From Branchiostoma floridae (lineage: Eukaryota; Chordata; Leptocardii; Amphioxiformes; Branchiostomatidae), in contig NC_049991.1 in NCBI RefSeq assembly GCF_000003815.2, positions 15,022,202 to 15,086,201 of the forward strand: a stretch of DNA of 64,000 nt, in the 5' to 3' direction. Position numbers and translations under genes: made by a program. Each line of letters begins with the position of its first letter. Position 1 is the first letter of the stretch. Under the pieces are notes generated by a model. It did not search any database. It saw only the letters and a list, made by a program, of their open reading frames with translations, and was not told the origin of the DNA. Below are positions 36,001 to 48,739 of the stretch, piece by piece.

Positions 36001-38685
36001 CATGAATGTTTTGTGTTCTACAGTCCTTGACGTCAGGCCTGCCATTCCCATCATCATGGGAGCCAACATCGGGACATCCGTCACCAACACCATCGTCTCC
36101 CTGGCCCAGGCTTCCGAGCGCAACGAGTTCCGCCGTGCCTTTGGAGGCGCGACCGTCCACGACATGTTCAACTGGCTCACCGTCCTGGTCTTCCTCCCCA
36201 TCGAGGTTGCCACCGGTTACCTGTTCCACCTTTCTGGCTACATCGTGAGGAGCTTCAACCTCGAGACCAAAGACATGAAGCAAGAGTTCCTCAAAGTCCT
36301 CACCAAGCCCTTCACCAAACTTGTGATTCAGGTAATCACATTCCCTTGTTAGTCTTGAAGGTAGGTGTCATGTTCCTAAACTTGGGTCTACTTCTGTGAA
36401 AAACGATCATTTGACAAGTATACACAATTCTTGCTGTGGAATGGGCAGTTGTTCACAGTGCTATATTATATACTGATGTGTTTTTTTTTAGCTCCATGCA
36501 TTGTCAACAACTGCCCCTTCAGAGCAAGAATGTGTTGATTCATATCATTAGCTGTTAACATGCCCTTTACTCAATGATTTGCCTCTGGTAAGGGGTCAAA
36601 TTTATAATAGTTTTGATTACATTGTATAGTCACAAGTGTGTACAAACATTGTGTATCTAAGGATTAATATTAGTTAAGTCCGATAAAAGACATTGTGTTT
36701 ATCTTAAGGTACAAATAGACTCGTGAATTTCTACTCTTAATTCAATTATATAGCTAGTATCAACATGATTTAGGACGTAAGGATTAGAAGTGTTTGCTCC
36801 TGGAAATATCTTTGCACTCCATTTAGTAGTGTAAATTATTATTGCAACATGACCATTCATTTTGTGGAGTGCCGAATGTATTGCCATCATAGCAGCGAGA
36901 GATGGCAATGTGTAGGTTTGCCGTAGCACCTGCCTCCTTTCCATGGTCAGATATGAAGGTGCTTGGAAAGGGTTAGATCAGTGATGTAACAGCACCAATA
37001 TGTGGCCAGGAGTGGGTGCTGAGAGTTGTGTGTAAGTACCAGAGTACAATGTACTTACTCTGTTTGCTGTGTCCCTGGGAGAGTGTTAACTGGGGGCTCT
37101 TGTAAGTTTGTTTAAGACTGTTGTGATTACAGTTTTGTTGGTACTGACTAAACATGTTGCTAGCCTAGGGCTAACTTGTTACAATTCTTGGTTATACGAG
37201 TACTTATGAGTCTTTCCTTTGTGTTCCCCCCATCCTTGTTCTACCACAGATTGACAAGAAGGTGATCTCCAAGATTGCGACAGGCGACGAGGAGGCCTAC
37301 GGGAAGAGCCTGATCAAGGAGTGGTGCGAGAAGGAGCACCACATGGTCACCAAGAACGTCACGCAGATGATGAACGTCACCGTCCTGGAGAACGGCGTCA
37401 ACATCACGCGGGAGATGAACGTGACTCGGGAGATCGAGGAGGAAGTCACTGTGAACATCAAGAAATGTAAGTGTTGTAAAGCTTTTGCAACTTACCAATG
37501 TTTTGTCAGGATGAACAGAAGTTACTGTCTCATGGGAACAAAGGATGGGAGGGCAGTCTTAGATGCAATTAAACCTTAATATGACTTAATCCTGTATTGT
37601 GAAAGATGGATAATATCAAAAATAGAAGTTACTGTCTCATGGGAACAAAGGATAGGAGGGCAGTCTTTGATGCAATTAATATGACTTAATCTTGTGTTGA
37701 GAGATGGATGTTATGTTATTACTGTGGTAACGTTAAGCGTAGCCAATGCCTCACATCAACTGTACCTTACTGTGCTTCTTCTTGCTCCACAGGTTCCTTC
37801 CTGTTCCAAGACACAGGTCTGAACGACACCGCAGTGGGTGTCATCCTCCTGGTGGTGGCCCTCATCATGCTCTGCGTCTGCCTGGTCACCATCGTCAAGA
37901 TCCTCAACTCCATGCTGCGCGGGCGCGTCGCCAAGATCGTGAAGAAGACCATCAACGCCGAGTTCCCCGGGAAGCTGTCCTTCCTGGCGGGCTACCTGGC
38001 CATCCTCGTCGGGGCCGGCCTGACCATCCTGGTGCAGAGTAGCTCCATCTTCACCTCCACCATGACTCCGCTGGTCGGCATCGGTGTCATCAGCATCGAG
38101 CGCATGTACCCCCTCACCCTGGGCTCCAACATCGGCACCACCACCACCGGCCTGCTGGCTGCCTTCGCCAACTCGGGCGCCAAGCTCGAGAAGGGCCTGC
38201 AGATCGCCATCTGCCACTTGTTCTTTAACCTGAGTGGTATCGCAGTCTTCTACCCCATTCCCTTCCTGCGTTTCCCCATCGGGATGGCGAAATGGCTGGG
38301 TAACACCACAGCCGACTATCGTTGGTTTGCTGTCATGTACCTTATTCTCATGTTCTTTGTTTTCCCTGCTTTTGTGTTTGGCTTGTCTGTGGCTGGCTGG
38401 CAGTACCTGGCTGCAATAGGTGGCCCTCTGGCTTTTCTGATCGTTGTAATTGTTGTCATTAACCTACTGCAGCACAAGTATCCAAATGTTCTGCCAGCCA
38501 AGTTGAAAAACTGGGAGTGGCTTCCTCTGTGGATGCGCTCCCTACAACCTCTGGACAGCTTGATTACAAAAATGATAGCTGTCTTCCGCTGCTGTAAAAA
38601 GAGTAGCAAACAACAGCAGGTTTTGTACTACCCTGTCGAAGTAGATGTGTCAAAATTCTTGCAGTCCAAAGAAACAGTGTTGTAG
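33088..38685 (+). CDS. SLC34A: SLC34 family sodium-dependent phosphate cotransporter
   Basis: Six exons: 33088-33216, 33327-33459, 35328-35600, 36024-36331, 37250-37466, 37793-38685; 650 residues, phases consistent. A type II Na/Pi cotransporter of the plasma membrane, with two inverted repeats each carrying QSSS (residues about 162-165 and 435-438). Each is followed by the family GANIGTS or GSNIGTT segment. The large extracellular loop encoded mainly by exon 5 has several N-glycosylation sequons (NVT, NVT, NIT, NVT). The N-terminus has a PPPY motif (WW-domain ligand), and the C-terminus ETVL fits a class I PDZ ligand; both are inference from motif. Exons are GC-rich relative to the AT-rich introns. 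The vertebrate paralogue (A1, A2 or A3) cannot be assigned by eye. Confidence 0.95.
35608..35965. repeat. intronic tandem duplication in SLC34 gene
   Basis: Copies at about 35608-35757 and 35811-35965 share ACCGTTAGATGCA, TTTAAAATCACTGCT and AACGTAGCCTTATGATAA with moderate divergence. Confidence 0.85.
37509..37708. repeat. intronic tandem duplication next to SLC34 exon 5
   Basis: Copies at about 37509-37612 and 37622-37708 share AGAAGTTACTGTCTCATGGG and GGAGGGCAGTCTT. Confidence 0.9.
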
Positions 38686-40669
38686 CACAAGCTCTGACTG
38701 CTATGTAACAATGTACTCAAGTTTTGTAAATATGCCTTTGATGAACTGTAAAGATAGATGATTGTTAATTTATTGTAAGTTTTGGTTGCAGTGTTTTGCA
38801 ACTTGATAATGCAATGCCCTTTTTGGGTCTTAGTTATACCAGCTGCCAGGCAGCCAAGTGACCAAGTGACCAAACAGAAACCTGCCACGCTTGTACAGAT
38901 TGTAAGGGAACTGTAGCAGTACAGTTATTTGTGTGGCATAGTTTGCTTGCCTAGTCAGTGTTGCCAAAGTTTTGTACAGTACAGAATTTGTGTTGAAGTG
39001 CCTATTGTACTTTTCTCTGCTTGACACAAGTTCCACAAGCACTATATGTAATGTATATATAATGTATGATGGATTAGACATGTCTGGAAGTTGCGAACAT
39101 TGCACTGTCGATTTGCTGTGTCCATTATACCCAAGAATAGGAAAACATTGAATCCAAAAGTTACACATCTAAATCATTTTCCTCTTTAAAAGTCAATCAA
39201 ATTGTCCCAGACATAGGAAATTGTTCAGCAGGGTAAATTATTCTGTAATACAAAGTACAAAACTGTTTTGAATTCCGTCCTACCCTCAGGATCAAACTCT
39301 TCCTTTACAGCAAATACCGGTATGTAACTCCAGAGTATCACACTTCTCCACAATAAGGGAACATATTCCTATACCTTATTGCAAAGTCAGATCAGAAGCT
39401 AGCACTAGTATCAGGGAACACATTGTGTACTTACCATATACATCACTTGTGTGGTATAATGGTATACAAATTACAAGAACTTGCTTGTACTTAAACTGGC
39501 TGTTATGTGTTCAAGAGATCATATCTGAGCTTTTTGAAGAATGCACATATCATTTTTTGTTGTCTACCAAAAAGTTTTTAAAACTGAAACAGATTATTTA
39601 TTTGTATTCAAGTGCTGTATTGATGTTGACATCAGGGAACAATGAAGAAATGTTTTATGTTATTTAAAAGGAGAAAAAAAAGAATACAAAAATGAAACAT
39701 GATATATGGCTGAGTTTCGTTTTAATGTGTACAGTGTATGTATGAAGGCATGTTATAAGATAGATTTTATTTACCCCGTCTTGTAATTAGCCAACGAAAG
39801 GGTATGTCACCCCATAAGGGCCGGTATAACCCTGTCGTGTGTAAATATGAGTGATCACGTTGACCGATGATGATGAAATGCAATATGCATACAGCTGCAA
39901 ATCTAATAGTAATGTATAGAAAGCAGAAAAAGAAGTTAGGCAACTAATGGAAAGTATATTCAAAGCTTGAGTTTTTACAGAAGTGGCCGCTGTCGAATCA
40001 ACGTAAAATGGTACAGCACACATAAACTGGAGCATTATTCAAAGAAATATGTTTGTCCAGTGCCACAACCAGGCCTTCCTTCCAGCATAGATAGAATTTG
40101 GTTGAGTGGTTAACCAAGACTGCATGAGAGAGTGAGCCTGAAGTTTCATCCTGACAAAACTGGAAGCTTATCTTTTATACTAGCAGCTTATTTGTACCAA
40201 GGAGATCCTTATTGCTTCTACTATTACATATTTTACAGCCAGCATAGTTTGGTGTGCCTAAGATATTGTTTAAACTGTTGCAGTACTGAAGCTCCACCAA
40301 GCAGTTTGCTTTAGCATGACAGTCACCAAAACTATTCAGGCTTGTAGACCTGAAACAAGAGCCCATCATTCTTCAAGCTCGACCCAGAGACCGTTCGCCC
40401 ACATCTGCGTGTAATTGCAATACTGCTGTTGGAAGATAAGCAAATACATGTACTCAGGGTTTAGAATATGGCCTTGATGCACTTTGAAAGCATAATATTT
40501 ATGTACCATTGTTTAGTCTATATCTGACTTCCCTTTGTAAAACTTTTAGCTCAAGAGTCAAGACAGAACATGTAATTTGAAGCTCCTGCCACAAAACCGC
40601 AAAAATTCCATCACTTGGTTTTTTAATACCTTGAGAAGGCATACCGCCTGTTGAAACAACCTCCTTTCA

Positions 40670-40790
40670 TTCCGGGTATCTCCTTTGCTCCCAGTATTTA
40701 TCCAGTCTTGTGTTAAATGTGTTCACAACTTCACACTATCGGCACTCACTGCTTCACTGGTTAAAGAATTCCACATCTGTACTGTTAATA
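40670..40790 (-). mobile_element. degraded LINE ORF2 C-terminal fragment
   Basis: The minus strand encodes VNTFNTRLDKYWEQR after an eroded region corresponding to the usual WNSLP..VV segment. This is the ending typical of CR1/L2-type reverse-transcriptase proteins. At least two stop codons interrupt the frame. Confidence 0.6.
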
Positions 40791-40998
40791 TTTTCAGATG
40801 GTTGATGCATCAACCTCCTTGGTATATCTTATGACATTGGTATTCTGATTGATAAGTAGCCAGTTTTTGATTTTTTTTTTGCATATTACAGCATATATTT
40901 GCTCATTTTGCAGCTGTCATGTTTGACAGTATGGTCGAAAACTTTTTTGTGTGGAAATGATTAAAAAAATTGATGCATGTGCAGATGTTATCCAAATG

Positions 40999-41133
40999 TA
41001 ATCTCGAACCAGATCCACGGTGCGTAATGTATAGTATCAAACTTCATGTGCCCGTTTGACTCCCTTGGCCGGCTACACTCCTTGGCCAGCTTTGATACTA
41101 TCTTATGGCGCCGTAAGATCTGCTTGGAGATTA
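40999..41133. mobile_element. 135-bp element with perfect 9-bp target duplication
   Basis: Starts TAATCTCGAACCAGATC and ends GATCTGCTTGGAGATTA, a 17-bp inverted repeat with two mismatches. ATCCAAATG at 40990-40998 is repeated exactly at 41134-41142. No coding capacity. Confidence 0.92.
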
Positions 41134-41504
41134 ATCCAAATGATCAAATCAACATGGCCCTATAAAAAGTAAGATTTTTTCCTCATAAATGCTTGTGTTT
41201 TTTATCGTTTGTTATACTTAAATTGATACAAGGGATACTAGTTTTGAAAGAAATGCCTTTTAATTTTATTTTGGCATTTCAATGAATTTTTTTATTCAGT
41301 GAGCTGCACTCTTTTAACCAATGTCCATTGCAATCAATGCAAAATTTGGGTCCCTTCTTGTTCAAAGGATTTTTTCTCTCCAAATCTCAGAGCAAATTTT
41401 GGTAGCTCATTAGAATCTGATCCACAAAAATTAATTATTTTGGCCCCACCACTTTCCAAATTGTCGGGTCAGAGGGCGTTTCCCACTATCCCCTGCGGTT
41501 CGCT

Positions 41505-44500
41505 ATGGCGGACGGAGCTGACGATCTGGAGACGGGGTCTCTGTTCATGGAAGTTTCAGCCGACGAAGAACCGGCGGAGGGGAGAGAGAGGAAAGCAAAA
41601 GTAAAACAAAGCCACCCAGAGGAGGACAAGGCAAGTCTTCTGACCGCTTTCTGGTAGATATGATCATTCTGGGCTGGAGAAATCTAACGCGAATTTGATG
41701 GCTTTTCCAGGGGAGGGGGGCGTCTGCTTCGTTTGGTCGTCATCTGTCAAAACAACCGGAGGCACTGTCATAATTAAGGATTTCGTGGGAAAAATTGTAA
41801 ATGAAAGAACAGACATGTAACGCGAAAAGCCACGACTTGTTAACGATGAAAATGCGATGTTTGCTGAGGACTGTAGTTCACTGTGACCGTGCTTTATATA
41901 GATTGGCCAGGCGAACTTTCCTACATATTCTTGTTTTTTCCCCAGTTGCACAGATTTTTTCCAACAAAGTGGACTGCAGGTATAACCATAACCATTTGCG
42001 CGGCCGAATATTAGTAATTTGTGGTTTTACAAAAGAAAATTAACATTGTGTCTTTTGTTTGTTAGAAATGAAACTTTTTCTTCTTCTTTTTAAATTACAA
42101 ATATTCTGCAACAAAAAGGAAAGTTACAAAGCTCAAAGGTTTTTTTAAAAATCTGGTAGGTTCATAGTCTTACAGTTGATCTTACCATTATCCGGTACAA
42201 TGAAAGTGTGTCCGTTTAGGTGCAATTTCTTTTTTGACACAATATTTATGACGAACATGTATTTATCTAATGCCGAAATGAAATTGAAAATCTGCCAATG
42301 CTCAGAAGAAATGATGTTTCAAAAGTGTTGCAAACTTACAAACTATTTGCATTGCTTTTGATCACAATGTGAAGTTTAATTTAACACAAATTATTCTGAA
42401 AATGTTAAAAAGCACCAAACTCCATGCTTGTCACAATTTAAGAAACATGGTTTGATTTTTTTGTAAAAATTTTTTCTAGGCTATTGAGCTCGGTATTAAG
42501 TCAGAGCATCGTGGACGACCTCTTGGAAGCTACAAGTCCAACCCCAAACATGACAGAAAGCCGAGAATCGTGCGTGACAAAGGTGTCCTGAAGAGATGTC
42601 AGAACTGGCCTTGTACTGTGAAGGAGGTAAGCAATCAAGCCTTAAGTCATCTTGATGTAAAAAGATCATCCTGGAATTTTATTGCTGTTGAACAAAGTGT
42701 CCACCAACAGACCATTCATATCATATCCAGGACTGTCTGCAGGACCTGTCCCTCCCTGTTGGGACAGAAATTTGCTAGTTTTGATGGAGAAAAAAATTCA
42801 TCCAGTCCATCAAAAAAGTCTGAAGTTATTTTGAAATGATGAAAGTATATTTTTCGTAAGCTTCGTGCGGATTTCACAACAAAAGTTTACAACATGGATT
42901 CCCAAACAATATGTGGAATGAAAAATGATAAAAGCTGGACACATCCTTGATAATACCTCTAAATCTTATAAGATGTTTGAATTTTTGTTTGTTTCAGGTG
43001 GCAGAAATAGGGCTTGTGTTTGCCTGCAACATGTGTGATCGCCAGTACACCTCGCCAGGAGGCTTCCGATATCACGTCAAGACAGTCCACAAAATTGAGG
43101 TAAATTGGAGATAAGATTGTGTAGTTTTTTGGCTTGCCTTTTATCCAGCCTACTTAAACTTCTGTCAACTCCATCTCTTGCATTGGCAACTTTATAGCAA
43201 GAGTTGGAATGGGACACATACAAAACAAGGCTGGAGTTGAAGCTATTTTTCTTGTTTGTTGACATTGAATTTGAAAAATCAGAAGCTTTTTGTATGCATA
43301 CTCGGTTTTTCGCTGCACAATCAAAGGAATCTTAATAATTTCTATCTGTCAATCTTTCATTCTGTCAATTTTATATTTATTGGTTTGACTGTTCAGGGTA
43401 CACAGCCAGGGATGCTCAACACGACTGTGACTGGGCTAAGGAGCTAAGGCAAAAGACAATACAAATGGAAATTGACATGGACAGATTAGCAAGGTTTCTT
43501 TCACCTTTTATCTACTGGTACCTTCCTTTTAGAGCTTGAGCTGTCCTGTCCTGTTCATGTCATGTTAGCATAATCTTCTCTTTCCCTCTGCCTCCACAGG
43601 AACTAGACAATATTCAAGTGCGTGGACCCAGACGGCCGAAGGTCAACACGACACAAATGTTCAACAAAGCCAGAAGGGGGAGGAAAGCGCCCAGCAACAG
43701 CCAGGTCCTGGGGCAACAGGAGGACCTTGCAGAAGAGGTAGGTACGACACATTTCCTACTAGTACTTTATTTGCTGACATTTGACTGACTATTTTGAGTG
43801 CACAGGAGGATCGTTGAAGAGGTTCATCAGTCACGTATGAATACAGTTACTCCAAATTTTCTTCAAGCAATGACAGTTTTTAAAGGTAAGGTACATACCT
43901 TCAAATTTTCGACAGTTGACAGTCTATCTTGCTCACAGAGAATGACCTAGTCTCGGTCTCATGAGAGAACACGAGAACTAGGTCAGGCTTGCGTAGATCA
44001 TCTGCCCCCTCCCCCCGCCTCCTTGCGGAGTAGGACTTGGGATCAGGAGGAAGATTTGACTCTTGACAACTTGACCCTGTATCAACTTGGCCCAACATCC
44101 TGGTCAACTCAACTCAACCCAATGCCATGGCATCTGACAGTCCTCCAGGACAAATTTGTGCCTTCAGAGCTTGGCCCAGGCTACATCCCTTGATGGGTAC
44201 CTATGCCGGAGCATTGTATGCCAGACAATATTAGCTTTATAAATTGCACAGTTTGATAGTAATGTCTTCTACCTCTCCAGCTAAGGTGCAATGTAGCAGC
44301 TCAATTTTTATGTTGTATTGACATTGTGGCATTTGATTTGGAAATAATCCCCCATTTACAAGCCAGACATGGTTTATATATTTTATATATTCTGAGTTGT
44401 GCAGATAGACAGTAATGTCTTCTACCTTCCCAGCCAAGGCTGTAAAATGCAATGTTGCAGTGCAAACCTTTATTATTTATAAACATGATTTTGTCCTTGT

Positions 44501-44548
44501 TTTCCACAGAATGAACAGGATGAGCCTGAGGACCTGACCATGGCATAA
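41505..44548 (+). CDS. small single-C2H2 zinc-finger protein with AT-hook-like motifs
   Basis: Exons 41505-41630, 42480-42626, 42998-43099, 43600-43737, 44510-44548; all introns are phase 0 and the product is 183 residues. One classical finger, FACNMCDRQYTSPGGFRYHV.. (C-x2-C-x12-H-x4-H), lies at about residues 98-121. Basic patches HRGRPLGSYK (about 51) and RRGRKAPS resemble AT-hooks. The N-terminus is acidic. A nuclear DNA- or RNA-binding role is inferred; I do not recognise the orthologue. Exon 1 appears to end at a GC donor (CAAG|GCAAGT). A weak in-frame GT donor at 41600/41601 is the alternative, giving a product ten residues shorter. Confidence 0.8.
44246..44475. repeat. tandem duplication in the last intron of the zinc-finger gene
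   Basis: Copies at about 44246-44330 and 44396-44475 share TAGTAATGTCTTCTACC followed by CCAGC.AAGG and GCAATGT.GCAG. Confidence 0.75.
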
Positions 44549-47500
44549 ATCCCACCCCAGCTACACAACAGCCGTGTTAGCTATAAGGAAGATAATAGAC
44601 TAGTTTTTCTACCAGGACAAATGAAAACTATCACTACACACAATTTTCATGCACTATATTTATGAGACATTGAACATTCAGCATGTAATCTAGCTTGCAT
44701 TGTTTAATACATGTGTAAGTGTTCAGGAGGTGTTTAACAGAAAAGACACTTTGTATGGAGACCGTTAGATGCCCATATATCAGTATATGCATGTACAAAG
44801 CTTGAAATCTAGATTTTCACAAGGGAGAGAGTTGAAGGTATCATACTTACCTTTGCTCATAAAAAGTTGGGAAGAAAATGAGGCTTTTAAAAGGTTCGCC
44901 ATGGTGATGACATGAGTATACATGTATGCCTATGGAGAACCAGGTACATATACACTGCTTTACGTGTTTTAGATAATCAATCTATCTTATGAAAGCATGG
45001 CTTGCAGGCTACAATTTCCCCAAGATAACCGAAGACTTGCAGTGTTGTGTCTTTTTTGCTGTCTAAACTTTGTACAACATATATGTTGTATTTTACTCTA
45101 TGCTTTGACTAAACCATCACCTAATATCATTCGACATGGAAGAACATTGAGCAATTCATGATAAAGAGACACATGGCAAAACTGTTTTTAACAAGAACTT
45201 ATCTTACCTTTAATTGGTGATGATATGTTCTTCAAGGCAATCAAATTGATTATATTACTTCGGTCTGTCATAATATAGACAAAGGTTAAAGTATTTAAGA
45301 AATGAAGAAAGATTGTAAAGCATGTGACAGTCACTATAATTATAATCATACTACACATGGATAATGTGTAAACAAAAGTAAGGTCTGGGTACAGCAATGC
45401 CTTGAAATCTTGTCTAAAGTGGATGCAATGAACGAAAAGTTAACTTAAGTTAGAAGCTTTGTATATTGCTTCTCCATGTGAATATTTAGACAATGATAAG
45501 GTGCTGTTCATTGTTAGTTGGTAAGTTAGTTAGAAGTATAACTAAAAAGAAATATAGTTCTAGATATATTTTAATGAATATAAACCATTATTTACTAGTT
45601 GCTGGATTACATTTTAGATTATCAGCTATACTGGCCTATTTATTTACTGTATAACCTCATGATGAAGTATATTCTTATTGTTACATGCTGACAATGCCTT
45701 GTGTAGTCTTTGTATTTTTCTGATATTTATGTGAGCAGCACAGTGAATTCGTGTGTAATTCCTCATTTCTTTTAGTTGTAACTGCAGAGATCTGTCTAAA
45801 GTTCATAAGTGTTTTTATTTTGTCTGTAATATAGAAATACCAGTACTGTGAGAAAAAAAAGACCTGCTACGATATATATAAAACACCACTGGATCAACGA
45901 TTCCATGACTTGACAGCTCTGTTCGCCTATTGTCATTGTCGCACAATCTTGCATGTTCATTGTTTTGAGTTCTTCATCGTAGCATATGCTAAGATCCCTC
46001 TTCTGCTCAAAAAGACAGTACATGCAACATGAGATTTGCTGAAAGACTGCCATTTACATGTATGTATTATATGTATGTAAGTCGTACTGTAGAAAGTCAT
46101 GTTTTTATTTGTAGTTTTACAATTTTGTAATCTTATCATTGTGTAACCTTTTAAGTTTAAAGCATGTACTGTAGAAAAGGATAAGTAAAATCAGAGGTTA
46201 GATATGAAAAGGTGAACACTTACTAAGTAGAGGTAGTAAAAGTAATCATGATGAATTTATCATTGTTACAGACGCAGCATACATGTGTACAGAATATAGT
46301 TTCATATTTCACTGCAGTAATATCAGTGTTTTGGTCATGTCTTATCAAGAGAAAAAAATATTGCCAAGTTTAGGCATAAATTTTAAAATGGCACAGCTAT
46401 CTTACATCAAAGATGCTTGCCTTGTAATGTTATAAACTCCAATCTCTGAAGTCGAGTCAGAACCAAATGTGGGACTGTAAGGCGGCTTTAGCTACATGTA
46501 TTGTCGCCATTTTAGAGAACAGGAAAAGGTCTGTATGCATTCTAAGACATGTTAAGTGAAAGAGGATTCAAATGGTTCTGTGAATCAGTACAAAAAAATT
46601 TAACAGAAATTATACCCTGTACATGTACAGCAATGGTCCTCTGCTGCCCTATGTATTAAAATGTTTGTCATTAAGGCACAAACCTATAGTTTTCAGAAGC
46701 TTGTCAAAAGCTAAATGCACATCATTGGTGAGCTGTTGTTTGATGCATGAGCAAAAAGATTACTTTCAATTGGTGCTTTCCCTTCATCTCTGTACCATAT
46801 CAACTATTTCACATTTGTGATATGTAAAATTCAACAATAGAACATTGATATTCACTGATATAAGAAAAAGGAGACAATAAGTAGAAAGTGAATTTAAACT
46901 TTTAAAAAGTTTCTTTAAGTTACTACTGTTCAATATTCTCAATACTCACAACAAATGTTTCTCTATCAATCAAAATGTTTGAATGTGGTACTTTCTTTAT
47001 ATCAATAGCTCTTATCAATATGTTATACCTTGACTGTGATAATGTTCGATATGGGTGTTCCAGACCAGGTGATAACTTGCCATATGGCATTGGGTCCTAC
47101 TTGTTTCACAAAGGCTTCCATCTAATAAATCAAACACACTGCATGCGGTGAGTGTGGGGCAGTTGAAAATTCTAATACAGGATTCAGACGTTGGAATTGC
47201 TGTTGTTGCAATTTTTTGTTGGAGGATACCAAATTTTCTCAACTAGCACATTTCGCTTTGGAACATATTTTCTCGGGTGGGTATGGCATGAATAAGCTAC
47301 AACACAGTGTACTCAAGAATCACTTTCGGTCTCAGCCCTCCCACAGGTCAGATCATCCTCTGGCCTGGGCGATCTTACCCGCGGCTGGGCTGGTACCTGA
47401 TATGGAATACACTGTTGTATTCTATCATCATCATTGGTCAGCTGCAGCGCAGGTGACTGCAAGCTTCCTCAGTTCAGTCTATCAGCAGCTTCTATACTTA

Positions 47501-48739
47501 AGGATCTAATATCTAAGTCTTGATATTGATAAAGAATTTGGCTAATTCTTCTTCCTCCTTTTGGATCATCTTACTATTATTTTGTTAGCAGGTTGATGCA
47601 CAGATACAGCAGCGTGTATAATAAATTTTTCACTTTCATGCATAGTTAAAAAAGCAAAACGTCTACTTTGGATACGAATGTGAGGAGCCCTTTAATGCAA
47701 TGTGGTTTGTAGCCATCAGCATATGCATGTGACACAAAAATATAATGCACCAACCCTGTAGCAGCTACCATACATACATGTAACGTTATATCTAACTCCA
47801 GTAAGTTATATGGTGAGGATTTTGTTTTACTCGCGGACCATGACATCATGACTTGTAATAACGTAATGTTACCTCTAGTTTCTTGCACCTAGAATTGACA
47901 GAGATGTCACAGTTGGATGGTTCTTCTCTGAAATGCGATAAAGAATTCCGTCCAAGTAATACATAAACAGAGATGTGATTCCCACAGCTAGGTTATCAAC
48001 AAAAAACATACAAACATAACCTTTTAAACTGTTAAACAGAACAAAAAAATTATCTAAAAAACAAGACAACAAGAAACAATATCCTTGAATCTTAGTGACA
48101 AGGATTAGTTGACATTCTAGAGGATGAAAGCAACAGCCTTGCCAATAATGACATCTGTAGGTTTGTTAACCTGTTGGCCATTGGCGTACACATATCTCAA
48201 GATTATATCTTAATGTAAGCACAGCTCGTAAGACAATAGCTCAGTTTTCTCTTCCCTTTGCTTCACCACAGTAAGACACATGATATCCTACCTCTATACA
48301 ATAAAAGTACAGCAGTCAACATCTTATGAGATTATCTATTACATAGATATGTTAAACATATCATCTCTGTTAACAATAAAGATAAACGACTATATCCATC
48401 CTCTTGAATGTTCCCTTATAGGGTTTTCTTCCATGATTATGATTTCTTTGAGCACGCTTTTTCTTTCAAGCAATACACAATGAAGTGGCAGGTTTGAAAT
48501 AGAAAATAGCAGATCTACCACAAATGTGAGCTTGAGTAGATAGGTGATAACAGAGCCACTGTCTTTTTTTGGTCACTAAATGGTCCACTCTGGCAAGGGG
48601 GTATACCAGATCTAGCATGACGGTTTGCATATTGGAAGAAAGCTTAGTAACACTAGTGAAAGCAGCAGAATTTGCACACGAGACTGACACTGACAAAAGC
48701 AACACGTGATATCTCATATATTCCACAGATACATGAACA
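44549..48739. other. 3' UTR and convergent intergenic region
   Basis: AT-rich sequence between the zinc-finger gene and HEXD, which converge. No exon, RNA gene or named repeat recognised. A poly(A)-like ATTAAA occurs at 46655-46660, too far away to assign. Confidence 0.5.

Larger units (their letters stand above)
38686..41504. other. SLC34 3' UTR and intergenic region
   Basis: AT-rich, with no recognised exon. It includes a degraded LINE tail at 40670-40790 and a MITE at 40999-41133. Confidence 0.55.

Noticed and set aside
37756-38217. 153-codon antisense frame opposite SLC34 exon 6
   Set aside because: Shadow of codon bias in the real exon.
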